Shown: positions 47,212 through 57,275 of the stretch, in pieces
How the letters are laid out: each line of letters starts with the position of its first letter
Position numbering within the stretch: the stretch's first letter is position 1
Source: Ashinkailepas kermadecensis
Lineage: Eukaryota; Arthropoda; Thecostraca; Neolepadidae
DNA length: 64,000 nucleotides
NCBI GenBank assembly: GCA_034440615.1
Contig: JAOTOM010005106.1
Coordinates: 414,001-478,000, forward strand
Direction of reading: 5' to 3'
Program-made: the position numbers and the translations under genes
Notes under the pieces: generated by a model
The model's input: the letters and a program-made list of their open reading frames with translations, nothing else
What the model was told of the DNA's origin: nothing
The model's database searches: none

Positions 47212-49545
47212 AAGTGGCGTACCGAAGGGGGGGGCATTGAAGGCAGTTGCCCCCACCGGAAGATTGTGGGGCCCCCAATAAACGCGCTGGGCTTCGGAAA
47301 AATTTAGCCAGGTTCCTTAAAAATCTCCCTAGCCCCCCAAAATCGCACCGGGTCCCCTAAAAATCATATTTGGGGCCCAAAAAAGTATCGTAGGGCACCT
47401 GAAAATAACGGTGGGGCCCCCAAATCGCACAAAGGCCACTAAGAATCACATTGGGCACCTCAAAGATCGTTCGAAGTCCCTACAAATGACGCTGGGGCTC
47501 CAAGATGTGGAACCAGAGACCCTGAAAATACCGATGGGGCCCCTAAAAATCGCACCTGGGGCCCGACAAATCACATTGGGCCCCAAAAAGTTCCGGAGAG
47601 GCCACTGAAAATGACGATGGTGGCCCCAAAACCGCACAAGACCCTTGAAACTCACATTGGGGGCCCCACAAATATTTCCAGGGCCCCTGAAAATGACGCT
47701 GGGGCTCCAAAAAGTGGTACCGCGGCCCTTAAAACGCAGCCGGGGCCTCTAAAAAGTTGCGCCGGGACCCCGGAAAAGTCGGGCCGGGACTCCAAATATC
47801 ACACTGGGGCCTCAAAAGGTCAGGTCGAGGCCATTGAAAAGCATACTTGGGCCACGAAGTCTCACCGAGGCCCTTGAAAGTGACACTGGGTCCCAAAAAG
47901 ACAGGCGCCTGAAAATCACGCTGGGGCCAAAAGATCGGGCCGGGCCTCTGGAAGTTGCGCTGGGAGCACCAAATTGTCCGACCGGGGCCCCTGAAAATCA
48001 CGCTGGGTGCCTTAAAAGTTCGCACATGCACTCCTGAAAATCACGCTGGAGGCCCAAAAAAGTGACGCCGGGTTCATGAAAATTACAACGGGGACCCCAA
48101 GGCCGGGTCCTCTGAAAATCACGCTGAGCTTGAGGTCCCAAAAAGTCGCGCCGAACCCTTGAAAATCACGCTAGGGGCTCGACAGTTTGCACCGAAGCCC
48201 CAAAAGTCTTATCGAGATCACCCAAAAAAATGAAGCCAGGGAACGAAAAAATTGTCCGGACATGGAAAATAATTATGGAGTCCCAGCAATCGCTATAAAC
48301 GTCCACAAAACGTTTTGGGCGCACAAAAACGTGCCGAGGTCACTAAAACGCGCGCTAGGGACCAAAAAAAAGAAAGACGGGGCTCAAAAGACCGCACTTC
48401 GATCCAAGAATTTCATGCCGCTTCCCTTGAAAATTTTAATGGTGGCCAATAATTTGCGCCGGAGCCGCACAAGTCACAAATGGTTTCCAAAAAATGAATT
48501 CATACCCGGAAGGTCACTCTACGTCCACAAAAATTGCTACGAAGGCCCCCTCCCCCGCCACTCCCCCCCTCCCACCCCAAAAAAAACGTCGGACCCCGGA
48601 GAAAAAACGTGATGGGGCACTGAAAAAAACACCCGGAGCCCGACGAATCGTACTGGGACCAAAAATATCGCGCAGGGGGCTTACAAAAACTAGAACTCAA
48701 CCCTAAAAATTCACGAAGGGACTCCACCGAATCGACTCGAGCACCGGACAATTCAGAACAGGTTCCGAAATAAATTTATCCGGAGGGCCTTTCTACTCTG
48801 GAGGTTGCCATTGCAATTGGCTGAGAACATCTTTTTTTTAGCAGCCGCAGTGGCGTATCAAAGAGGAAAATCCCCCCTCCCCTTCCTTGGGATCGGCTCC
48901 CAAGAATCGCGCCTGGGTCTCAAATATCGCTCCATCGCTCTGGTCCCCATAAATTCGCGTCGGAGACCATAGAAATCGCGTAGGCGGTTCTAAATGAATA
49001 CAGCGGGCAAAAAAAAAAATCGTACAGGACTTCGGAAAATTTGCGTCGGGAACTGCCAATATCGCGCTAGGGCACAGCTAAGTACAACGCGACACGAGAA
49101 CTCGCGCCGAGCCCCCGAATATCGAGCTCGGGATCAAAAATTCCCTTCGGTATATGGAAGGGAATTTTGGCCAGGAAATTGGGTTCAGTGCATAAATTTC
49201 CCTTCTGCAAGCACAACGTAGCCCCCAAAACCGCATCGGAACTCGACAAAAATAAAGCCGGGGCCTTCCAAAATCAGGAGAGATACCGAAAAATTAATAT
49301 CCAAGCCAGGAAAATCACTCCGGAACCCCAAACCCACCACCAGATGCCTTCAAAAATCGCGTACGGCCCGGAAAAACGCACCGAAGCTCGATAAATCGAG
49401 GCGGGTCACAAACATATGGCGCCGGGTGCCGTAAAAATCAGGCCGGGACTCAGACTTTCAGAAATTTAGAAAAAGTCACCAAAAGTTGCGTCGAGCCCAG
49501 AAAACTGACGTAGAATCCCTCATAATCATGCACCTGGGCCCGAAA
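47212..49545 (-). mobile_element. Q element copy (both arrays; conserved left region lost)
   Basis: The right terminus AAGTGGCGTACCGAAGG plus G-run lies at 47,212-47,234, followed by array 2 read on the opposite strand (CCTGAAAATCACGCTGGGG alternating with CCAAAAAGTCGCGCCGGG). The conserved linker with an internal terminus is at 48,717-48,870 (GAAGGGACTCCACCGAATCG, TTTCTACTCTGGAGG, CAGCCGCAGTGGCGTATC). Array 1 runs to about 49,545. The roughly 500-650 bp conserved left region is absent; GGGCC-rich sequence replaces it. No coding sequence. Confidence 0.7.
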
Positions 49546-49559
49546 TGTCGGCTGTGCCC

Positions 49560-49735
49560 GAACGGATTGAGCTCGAGCCTCAAATATACCGGCTGGGCTG
49601 GGTATTGGGCTGGGTATTGGGCTGGGCCCTCGCCAGCAGATATCTGGCCCGGGCCGGACCCGGGCTGCCATCCAACGAGCTCGGTACGGGCCGGGCTGGC
49701 AGCTTTTCGGCCGGTGGTGACCTCTGTTGCTGATC
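49560..49735. repeat. GGGCC-rich repeat, copy 2
   Basis: GGCTGGGCTGGGTATTGGGC repeated, then CTGGCCCGGGCCGGACCCGG and GGGCCGGGCTGGCAG, ending GGTGACCTCTGTTGC. Related to 44,935-45,075 in inverted orientation. Confidence 0.45.
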
Positions 49736-50102
49736 ATAAGTATACAAGTAACGCGAGGCTTAAATGTGCAGGAATCGAAAACAGCATGCAAGAAAACTTC
49801 CACGGAATGGTATTACCCGCACGAGAGTAGCGTTCAATAACTTCCCAATGTCAAATCGTAGAGTTCTAGCCGAGCCAGGATTGCGACATGTTATTAAATC
49901 GGTTGGGAAGGGGAGCGGGCGATGCATATGCTTCCAGGTGGTCCTCAGCATTCGGGGAGGGGCTGACCATAAATGGTCAAATGCTAAATTCAGAAGCCAT
50001 AAAAGGGAAAATGAACTGCTTGGTGGGGGGCAACGGCGAACTCAAATGCATGTAAAGCGGTATCACTGTGAGCAGGTCAAGGTTGGGTGGTGACAATACC
50101 GC
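49736..50102. other. No gene recognised
   Basis: Unique sequence. No exon supported. Confidence 0.35.
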
Positions 50103-50330
50103 ACCATTTCGAGTGGTGGTGACACGATTCCATCATTCCCGGTGGTGGTGACACGACCCCACCATTCCCGGTGGTGGTAACACGACCCCACCATTCCCGG
50201 TGGTGGTGACACGACCCCACCATTCCCGGTGGTGGTGACGCGACCCCACCATTCCCGGTGGTGGTGACGCGACCCCACCATTCCCGGTGGTGGTGACACG
50301 ACCCCACCATTCCCGGTGGTGACGACGTTG
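50103..50330 (+). repeat. 29-bp minisatellite, about 8 copies
   Basis: Unit CCATTCCCGGTGGTGGTGAC-ACGACCCCA, nearly perfect in the central copies and degenerate at the left end. Three frames stay open on the minus strand (HHHREWWGRVTTTGNGGV cycles) because 87 bp is three units. Confidence 0.95.
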
Positions 50331-50379
50331 GTGCCATCGACAACACCGGTGCTCATGGAGGCACGTCCATAAATGCGCC

Positions 50380-50720
50380 AGATCGGAGGGAGGCAGGCAC
50401 CGGGGCCGGCCGAGTATCCGTGTCGCGTCGCTTGTCTGGTCGTGACGGGGCACCGGCCCGATTAGCCTTCTCCGGTGCCACCGCGCAGCCGGCCGGCCCA
50501 ACTTTGATCCGTCAATAGTTGTGTTGCGTCAGCGGACGGCGCTGGCCGTCACCACCTGTTTATCTGGCCGTCGGCGGTCCCGCCCGGATGACGTCACTCA
50601 CCTGTCGGCCGCCGCTCACGACAGGTGACGTCACACGGCCGTCTGTCGTCTCATGACGTGTGTCCCCGCCGCCACAGTCTGGCCCCGCCTGCGCTTATCA
50701 AACTTATCCCGGGCGTAGGA
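50380..50720. promoter_or_regulatory. CpG-rich region with paired CRE and E-box motifs in inverted arrangement
   Basis: Two perfect CREs, TGACGTCA (50,589-50,596 and 50,626-50,633), flank an inverted ACCTGTCG ... CGACAGGT pair; each half carries an E-box (CACCTG/CAGGTG). A further TGACGTG lies at about 50,655. The surrounding 340 bp is CpG-rich. It looks like an enhancer or island promoter for CREB/ATF-type factors. No exon adjoins it. Confidence 0.4.
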
Positions 50721-51328
50721 CTGGGGCTGACGAGAGAGCCATGCCACTTCCCCATTCAACTTATCAGGAACCGTAACTGTTGTTGTTATGGTTCTAACAT
50801 ATAAATAATCGACATAAAGAGTAATCCGCGATTCACCCAGCTCTTCTTATGGCGCTCACAGACACATCGAATCAATGAACATAAGGAGGTCCCTAAACAG
50901 GTCCCCAAGTTGCTCTTCCCAGCAGAGGTGGAGACGAGGTGCACGATTTTGTTGTTGCACAATCCAGCACAGATAATTTAAGAAATTTAACATGTGCATT
51001 ATGGCAAGTGCGTTGGAAGAATAAGCATGGAGCTGACTTACGTCTGAAAACCTTGGGAGGCTGGGACGAAAAGTAATGGGTGAAGGAGAGCTTTAGTCCC
51101 ACAACATAGAGATAGTATATGGATGCCTATGTCCCTACTAAACGGGGCCCCTAACCACTTCCCTATCTGTGATGTATTTAGTGAACTCCATATTTTGGAA
51201 GTTTTTGGGCGGGATTTGGCCTGCCATATACTGACGCCGTCTGCAGTCTGGCGAACTGAATCCGATTACCATCGAGAGACCCAACAAGAAGCTGATGGTG
51301 GCTGCACTGTTTGTATTTATGGGCATAA
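50721..51328. other. No gene recognised
   Basis: AT-richer unique sequence after the CpG-rich region. Confidence 0.35.
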
Positions 51329-51820
51329 ATGCCCCCAACAGCAAGCAAGTATGTTTTAAAAATGAATGGTCGGCAGCTGGCAGTGGAAGAGCGCTGGACT
51401 TGTAATAAAATAGCCATCAAATATCGTACACAGTCCGCAATTCCGTGGTTGCTACTGATTGGCTACGTGGTGGTTCTAATTTGTCATGTCCGAGCATTTC
51501 TTCCGTGCGGTTCGGCGATGCAACTTCGCGCATGCTTCTATTACAGCGGGACCCATAATGCTAAAACACTTTCGTATCTGGAGTTCAGCAACATAAACAT
51601 CGCATATATACAAAACTGGGTGGTGCTCTCAAGCAAAATATTTGGGGCTACACAAGAACCATGGAAGTTCTGGAACTGCCAAGAACAACATTGCGATGAG
51701 CGAATTCAGAATCCCTGCACCGCAGAATCCCAATATTTCAAGCCACCTGTGGGGAATGCTTTGAATCCCCGACAGCTTAAGGCCCTAAACGCTTCAAACA
51801 CCAAAGCTTCAAAATCCTGA
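51329..51820 (+). CDS. Open frame of 163 codons, unrecognised (doubtful gene)
   Basis: One of the longest frames in non-repetitive DNA here. Near residues 38-58 there is a hydrophobic stretch, AIPWLLLIGYVVVLICHV, which could span a membrane; the rest is polar with scattered cysteines (CGSAMQLRACFYYSG, NCQEQHCDERIQNPC). I recognise no domain. There is no CpG island immediately upstream, no clear splice signal and no polyadenylation signal assignable to it. The frame could be chance, an exon with extended ends, or part of an unknown mobile element. It ends 204 bp before Q copy 3. Confidence 0.15.
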   Translation: MPPTASKYVLKMNGRQLAVEERWTCNKIAIKYRTQSAIPWLLLIGYVVVLICHVRAFLPCGSAMQLRACFYYSGTHNAKTLSYLEFSNINIAYIQNWVVLSSKIFGATQEPWKFWNCQEQHCDERIQNPCTAESQYFKPPVGNALNPRQLKALNASNTKASKS

Positions 51821-52016
51821 ATAATTCAGAACCACAAAATTAGCTGACAACGACGGTAGTCAATGAGACAACTAGGGGCCGAGAAGCAGTGCGAAATACG
51901 CCTTCGCCTTCCCAGAATATAGCGCAAAAGGTCCATGAACAGAAGAAGCTCGGTCTTGATCAATTGACACCACCTCCCCTCCCACCCCGGTTCCTAGCAA
52001 CAGGGTTTCTTGCGTA

Positions 52017-54866
52017 ACTGAGGCCAGTGGCGTACCGGTGGGGGTGGGGGGAAGTTGCATTCCCCCTGAGAGGCTGTAGAGCCCCCAAGAATCGCGCCGG
52101 GGTTCGGACAAATTGCGCCAGGTTTCCCAAAAATCCTGCTGGGCCCCTAAAAATCGCACCAGGGCTCCTAAAAATCGCATTTTGGGAGCAAAAACGTCGT
52201 GCATGGGCCTCTGAAAATAACGCCGGGCCCCCAAAATCACACGGGACACAAAAAAAACACTGGGGCCTAAAAAGTCGCGCAGGGGTCCCTGAAAATGACG
52301 TTGGGCCCCCAAAAAATGACACCAAGGCTCTTGAAAATCACATTGCCCCAAGAATCGTTTCGTAACTCCAAAAAATGACGCTGAGAGCACCAAAATGTGG
52401 GACAGGGGCATTGAAAATACCGCCGTGGCCCCCGAAAAAATCGCACGGGAACCCCGAAAAGTCGCACCGATGCAACACAAAATCACGCTGGGGCCAAAGT
52501 TGGGCCGGGGCCGGTGGAAATCATGCTGATGCCCAACAATTCTCGCCCGGAGCTCCTGGAAATACGCTGGGCCCCAAAAGTCGGTCCAGGCCCCTGAAAA
52601 TCATGCTGTGGCTCCCAAAAAGTCTGACCGGGTCCCTGAAAATCATGCTGGGGGCCTCAAAAGTTCGCGCCTGAGCCCATGAAAATCACACTGTGGGCCT
52701 AAGCAGTTCGTGCCGTGGTTCTTGAAAATCACGACCGAGACCCAAGAAGGTCGGACCGGGGCCATTTAAAATTCCGCTGGGCCTAGGTGTACCAAAAAGT
52801 CGCGCCCCGACCCCTAAAAATCACGCTAGGGCTCGACAGATAGCACCGGGTCTCGTCTATAAGTCTCATTGGGACCACCCAAAAAAGGAAGCTAGGGAAA
52901 CAAAAAACAGTCCGGACATAGAAATCACACTGGGGTCCCACAAATCGCTCCAAAAGCTCCCAAAATGTGTTGGACCCTCGAAAACGTGTCGAGACTGCTA
53001 AATCTCGCGCTTGGATCCAAACTAATGACGACGGGACCAAAAATATCGCACATAGACCCCCAAAAAATTTGTGTCGCTGCCCTTCAAAATCACACTGGGG
53101 GCCCAACAAGTCGCAGCTGGCTTCCCAAAGGTCAATGCTTACACAGAATGTCATTCTGCGGCCACAAAGATTGCGCCAAGGATCCCAAAAATGCAAAAGG
53201 CCCCGGAAAAGAAGTGTGTTGGAGCACGCTTCTTTTCCCCAAAAACACCAGGTGCCCGAATAATCGTACCGGGGCCCAAAAATATCGTGCAGGGGGCTTA
53301 CAAAAAATAGAACTCGACAATACAAAATCACAAAGGGACTCCTTCGAATCGACCAGAGCATCGGAAAATTCGGAACAGGTCCCGAAATAAAAATGATACG
53401 AAGAACCTTTCAACTCTGAAGGGTGACATCGGCTGAAAAAAACTCGTTGAGCAACCGCAGTGGCTTACCAAAGAGGAAAATTCCCTTCACCCCCTCCCCC
53501 GCTTCTGAACGGTGGCTCCCAAGAATCGCGCCGGGGTCCCGAACAATCGCTCTGGGGCCCCATAAATTCGCGTCGGGCCCCAGAGTTTACATAGGGGGCT
53601 CTAAATAAATGCAGCGGACACCACAAAAATCGCGCCGGGCCATGAAAACTTCCGCCGGGTCTGCGAAAATCGCGCTGGGACCCCGCTAAGTACAACGCAT
53701 CCCGCGGATTCGCGCCCAGCCTCCAAAATATCGTGCTTGGGACCCAAAATTTCCGCGGTAGTCCCAAAAATTATGGTAAGGGCATCACAAATTTTTATCG
53801 GGGCTCCGAAAAATTGTCGTCGATGCCCCAAATAAGCACAGCTTCGCCCACAAAATCGCATCGAGATCGGACAAAAATCAAGCCAGAGCCATCAAAAATG
53901 AGGGGAGATTCCGAAAAATAAATGTCCTAGCCAGGAAATTAGCTCCGGAGCCCGAAACATACCACCAGATACCTTCAAAATCCGCGTACAGACCCCCAAA
54001 AATCGTGCCAGGGCTTGAAAAAAAAGCAATCGCGGCAGGACACAAAATATAGCGCTGGGGAACCGAAAAATCAGGCGGGGACTCGGACTTTAAAAATTAA
54101 GAAGTCATAAAAAAAATGTGTCGAGTCCAGAAAACTGTTGTAGGGTCCTCCCAGAACCACGCACCTGGGCCCGAAACGTCGCACCGGTACGCCGAGAAAT
54201 TATACCGGAGACCCCAAAGTCGTGCTAGGGTCCCACAAATGTGCGTCAGGATCCTCAGATAAATACAGCAGGACCACAACATAGGAGCACATCGGGAGTC
54301 AGAAAATGCTCCGACGACCCTCAAAGCACACCAGGACCACGACACCGCATGGGGTCCTCGTAAACCGGCTGGTCCATCATTCCACATTTCACACGTCAAA
54401 CATTCCACACGTCAAATATGGCACAAGACTATCATGTGGAAGCGATTGGCAAAGTTGGGTATGCACGTGCACGAACGTTGGCGTTTTGGCGAACGGGCGT
54501 TATTAACTGGAATGTCTGAAATTTGACAATTTTACACTTTTAAGTTACTTGTACAGATGTAATTTCAGCAGTGTGAGGTCACTTATCAAAGGATACCAAA
54601 AGAAAAACCTACGAACAGGATGGGGGAGTTAGGGTTGAAATGACTGTGACTCAAAGCGATGGTGATAGATTGGCCCCCTTCACAGGGCAATTAAGTTGGT
54701 AACTAATGATTTTCTGTAGTAAAAACATAAACAAAAACTATTTGAAGAAAAAAAATAGTGGTCGAAATCCGGTGACTTTTTAAAAAGCGGGGTAGGTGGG
54801 CCCCTCCAAATCCGTCCCCTCCCCCCCCCACACACGGCAAATCATAGGTAAATCACTGATTGAAGC
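52017..54866 (-). mobile_element. Q element copy 3, complete, with hAT-like termini and 8-bp target-site duplication
   Basis: The plus-strand left edge is CAGTGGCGTACC (52,025-52,036). At the right edge the minus strand reads CAGTGATTTACCTATG (from 54,858), closely matching the copy 1 start CAGTGGCGCACCTATA. Flanking octamers are ACTGAGGC (52,017-52,024) and ATTGAAGC (54,859-54,866), 6 of 8 identical, with both differences transitions. CAGTG termini and 8-bp duplications are hallmarks of hAT-superfamily transposition. In the element's own orientation (minus strand): conserved left region (54,858-54,360), array 1 (54,350-53,500), internal terminus and linker (53,470-53,340), array 2 (53,330-52,070), G-rich right end. 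No transposase, so movement would need one supplied elsewhere. Confidence 0.7.
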
Positions 54867-55739
54867 GGTACGTAGTTGTTTAGTCCCACCAGACCCTTCC
54901 CTATTCCAGAACTTGTTTTTGCCGTCGGTATGCCCAGGTAAAATTTGCCAGGCAAATTTTTGTTTGCCGTCGGTATTCCAGCCAGCGCTAGTCCTACGTA
55001 AAAACGCGATTACTTATCCCTTTTTGCACGATGTTATCACGGCCCAGTCTAAATCGTCTTTCAGGGATTGTGGCTTTGAGACTATTAGGTTCGGAATTCA
55101 CTAAACGGAGGACATTTTCGTGTTTTTTTTTCTAGTGTGTGAGTGTGGGAGATGGCGAGGTGTTTAAGAGCTCTGGAATTTGAGTGATTGTTGACATGCG
55201 ACATATTGAGGGTGTAATCTGCGCCAGTCAGGCCTCAGATTGTCCTGTGTGCGACTAGGCTGGGGGGGGGATTTGCTCCCAGGATCTTAAAAAAAACTAT
55301 GGCACCCACAGAACAAATACAAATATTGTGGGATTGCTCATGGCGACTCTGGAAAAACGCAATGCAAATGTTGAAATTTTACAAAAACGTCCACTACAGC
55401 CACGTAAGACGTCACGGATAATATCACACTTTAGATCCTGGGGAGAGCTTTTGTGCGATTTCGAAAATTCAGTGTCCTGGAATCAAAAAGGAAAGGTGCA
55501 TCGAACTGCTATTTCTAAAAAAAAACATTACTTCAAACCATGCCAAGTTGCGGTTTTTCTAAACATTTTGACAATTTATTTCCAAACGTTTGGAAAAGTT
55601 GTTATGGGGATAGGGCCATCACATCTATAACTGGTATTATAAGTCAACTCAGTTACATAGAAAAGTAACAAGCCAAACTGGGGTCCAAAATGTTGTGGTT
55701 GGGAAAAACGGGCCAGATTTATTTTCTCGAAAGAGCATT
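54867..55739. other. No gene recognised
   Basis: Unique sequence. TTTTTGCCGTCGGTAT and TTGTTTGCCGTCGGTATTCC form a short duplication (54,913-54,985). A poly-G run lies at about 55,262-55,270. Confidence 0.35.
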
Positions 55740-55905
55740 TTGGACTAAAAAATATGTTGACCGGGGGAGAGGATTGCAATCGAGCCTTTCTGAAGATACG
55801 AGCCTTTCCTGCAGTCGAACCTTCCCCAGCTGGAGGGGTGCGACCTTTCAATGCGGGGATGGGGGTGGGGGGGAGGCGACACATGCCTTCAATGCACCTG
55901 TATCC
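55740..55905 (-). mobile_element. End of a repeat family with GCGGATACAG terminus
   Basis: On the minus strand: ATCGCGGATACAGGTGCATT, GGCATGTGTCGCCTCC, C-rich runs, GCATTGAAAGGTCGCACCCC, then GGTTCGACTGCAGGAAAGGC. It matches the word order of 17,331-17,459 and 21,852-21,990, though the first bases have diverged from CAGGGGCGG. Confidence 0.45.
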
Positions 55906-57024
55906 GCGATGGGGAAAGATGCATCAAATTTGGGCCCACTGCCTGATGAAATTTCCCACTGTTGTGGAAAACCACAGGGATTGTGGAGGGCGGATTTCCG
56001 CTATCCCCCGCCCGGGCGTGGGTTAATAATCTGCTGATGCTGGTGTGTTACATACCATAATATTAGCCTTAGTCCAAATTATTCACAAATGACTGTCAGT
56101 GCCAGGAATCCTGGCTCCAAAGCATATTGTCACAGTCAATAAGAACAAATGAAGGTAAAACGTGGAAGTGCTTCTGAAGTTTAGTCACATGCGCTATGAC
56201 TTTTATTAAGCTCGTGCGCGTTTTTCACTTCACGGGTAGAACAAACTAGATGAGTTGCGGGGCGTAGAAGCGGTATTGCGTACTGTGTGCGATTTTTGGT
56301 GGAGCGTTAAAGCTAATGTTAGCTTTGTTCTTTGTCATTCTGCGAGTAAATTTATTCGCTGGAATCGTAGATGAACAGAACATTGGAAACTAATCGGAAT
56401 AGCGCGAAATCATCTCCTGCCTTGTTACGTGTCAAGTGTCAGGTGACGCGTGTCGTGTCCCCAAGTACGTCTTGCACACAAGACAAAGTTCTACCGAGGC
56501 GCAAGAATCAGGACATGGTATATGAACGTGGTAAGCAACAGTGAACAGTGGCATTGGTCAGTAATAACTCTAGTGTGCTTTCAGCATTTCAGCCTAATAT
56601 TTGGCATCCCTGTAAGATTAGATTGATGAATAGTAATAGAACCTATTTCGATTCGGTAGGAAACATTAGGGAAAGGTAAAACATCTTCCTGGGGAAATGT
56701 TTGTTTTGATTAACGTGTTTTATAAAACAAGTTCTGTAGTGTAAATGATTACAATTGGTAAACATTAGTATCGGATTTGATTATTACGAGTGAAGGTTCG
56801 TACAGATGGAATGTCCGCAGCAAGACGCTCGCAAGCAAAACGCATAGGTACGGCGCTAATGCAGAGGGCATCGGGTGCCGAATGCGGAAGCGAATGTGTG
56901 TAAGCATCGCACGAGTTTGCAACAGCTCGGTTGGTATTTCTAAAAGCTCGTATGGGATCAGATTCGTACTTGGAGACAATCGTATAAGATAATGTGCATA
57001 GCTTCAGAAGCGGCGAATTAGAAA
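55906..57024. other. No gene recognised
   Basis: Unique, moderately AT-rich sequence. No supported exon. Confidence 0.4.
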
Positions 57025-57275
57025 CCATGGGTGGATATTTCGTGGGTATGTGTGTAATCTCGAAAGGGAGACATGTCCCCCAATTTTTGAAAGGTGGGGG
57101 GATTCGTTCCCTTCAATTTATTTCGTGTCCCCCCGAGCCACAGCTAATAAAATACCTGTATGATCGGCGCAAAATCTTACTTAGACGTGTATATGGTGAA
57201 TATATATACAAGAGAACCACCAGAATACTACAAGCCGATCTAGTCAATCAACGGGCTTCAGCAGGCCCCACCAGC
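57025..57275 (+). repeat. Dispersed repeat R3, copy 2
   Basis: Collinear with 36,880-37,115: ACATGTCCCCCAATTTTTGA, TTTCGTGTCCCCCCGAG, CACAGCTA, CTGTATGATCGGCGCAAAAT, CAAGAGAACCACCAGAATAC, AATCAACGGGCTTCA. Confidence 0.7.
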
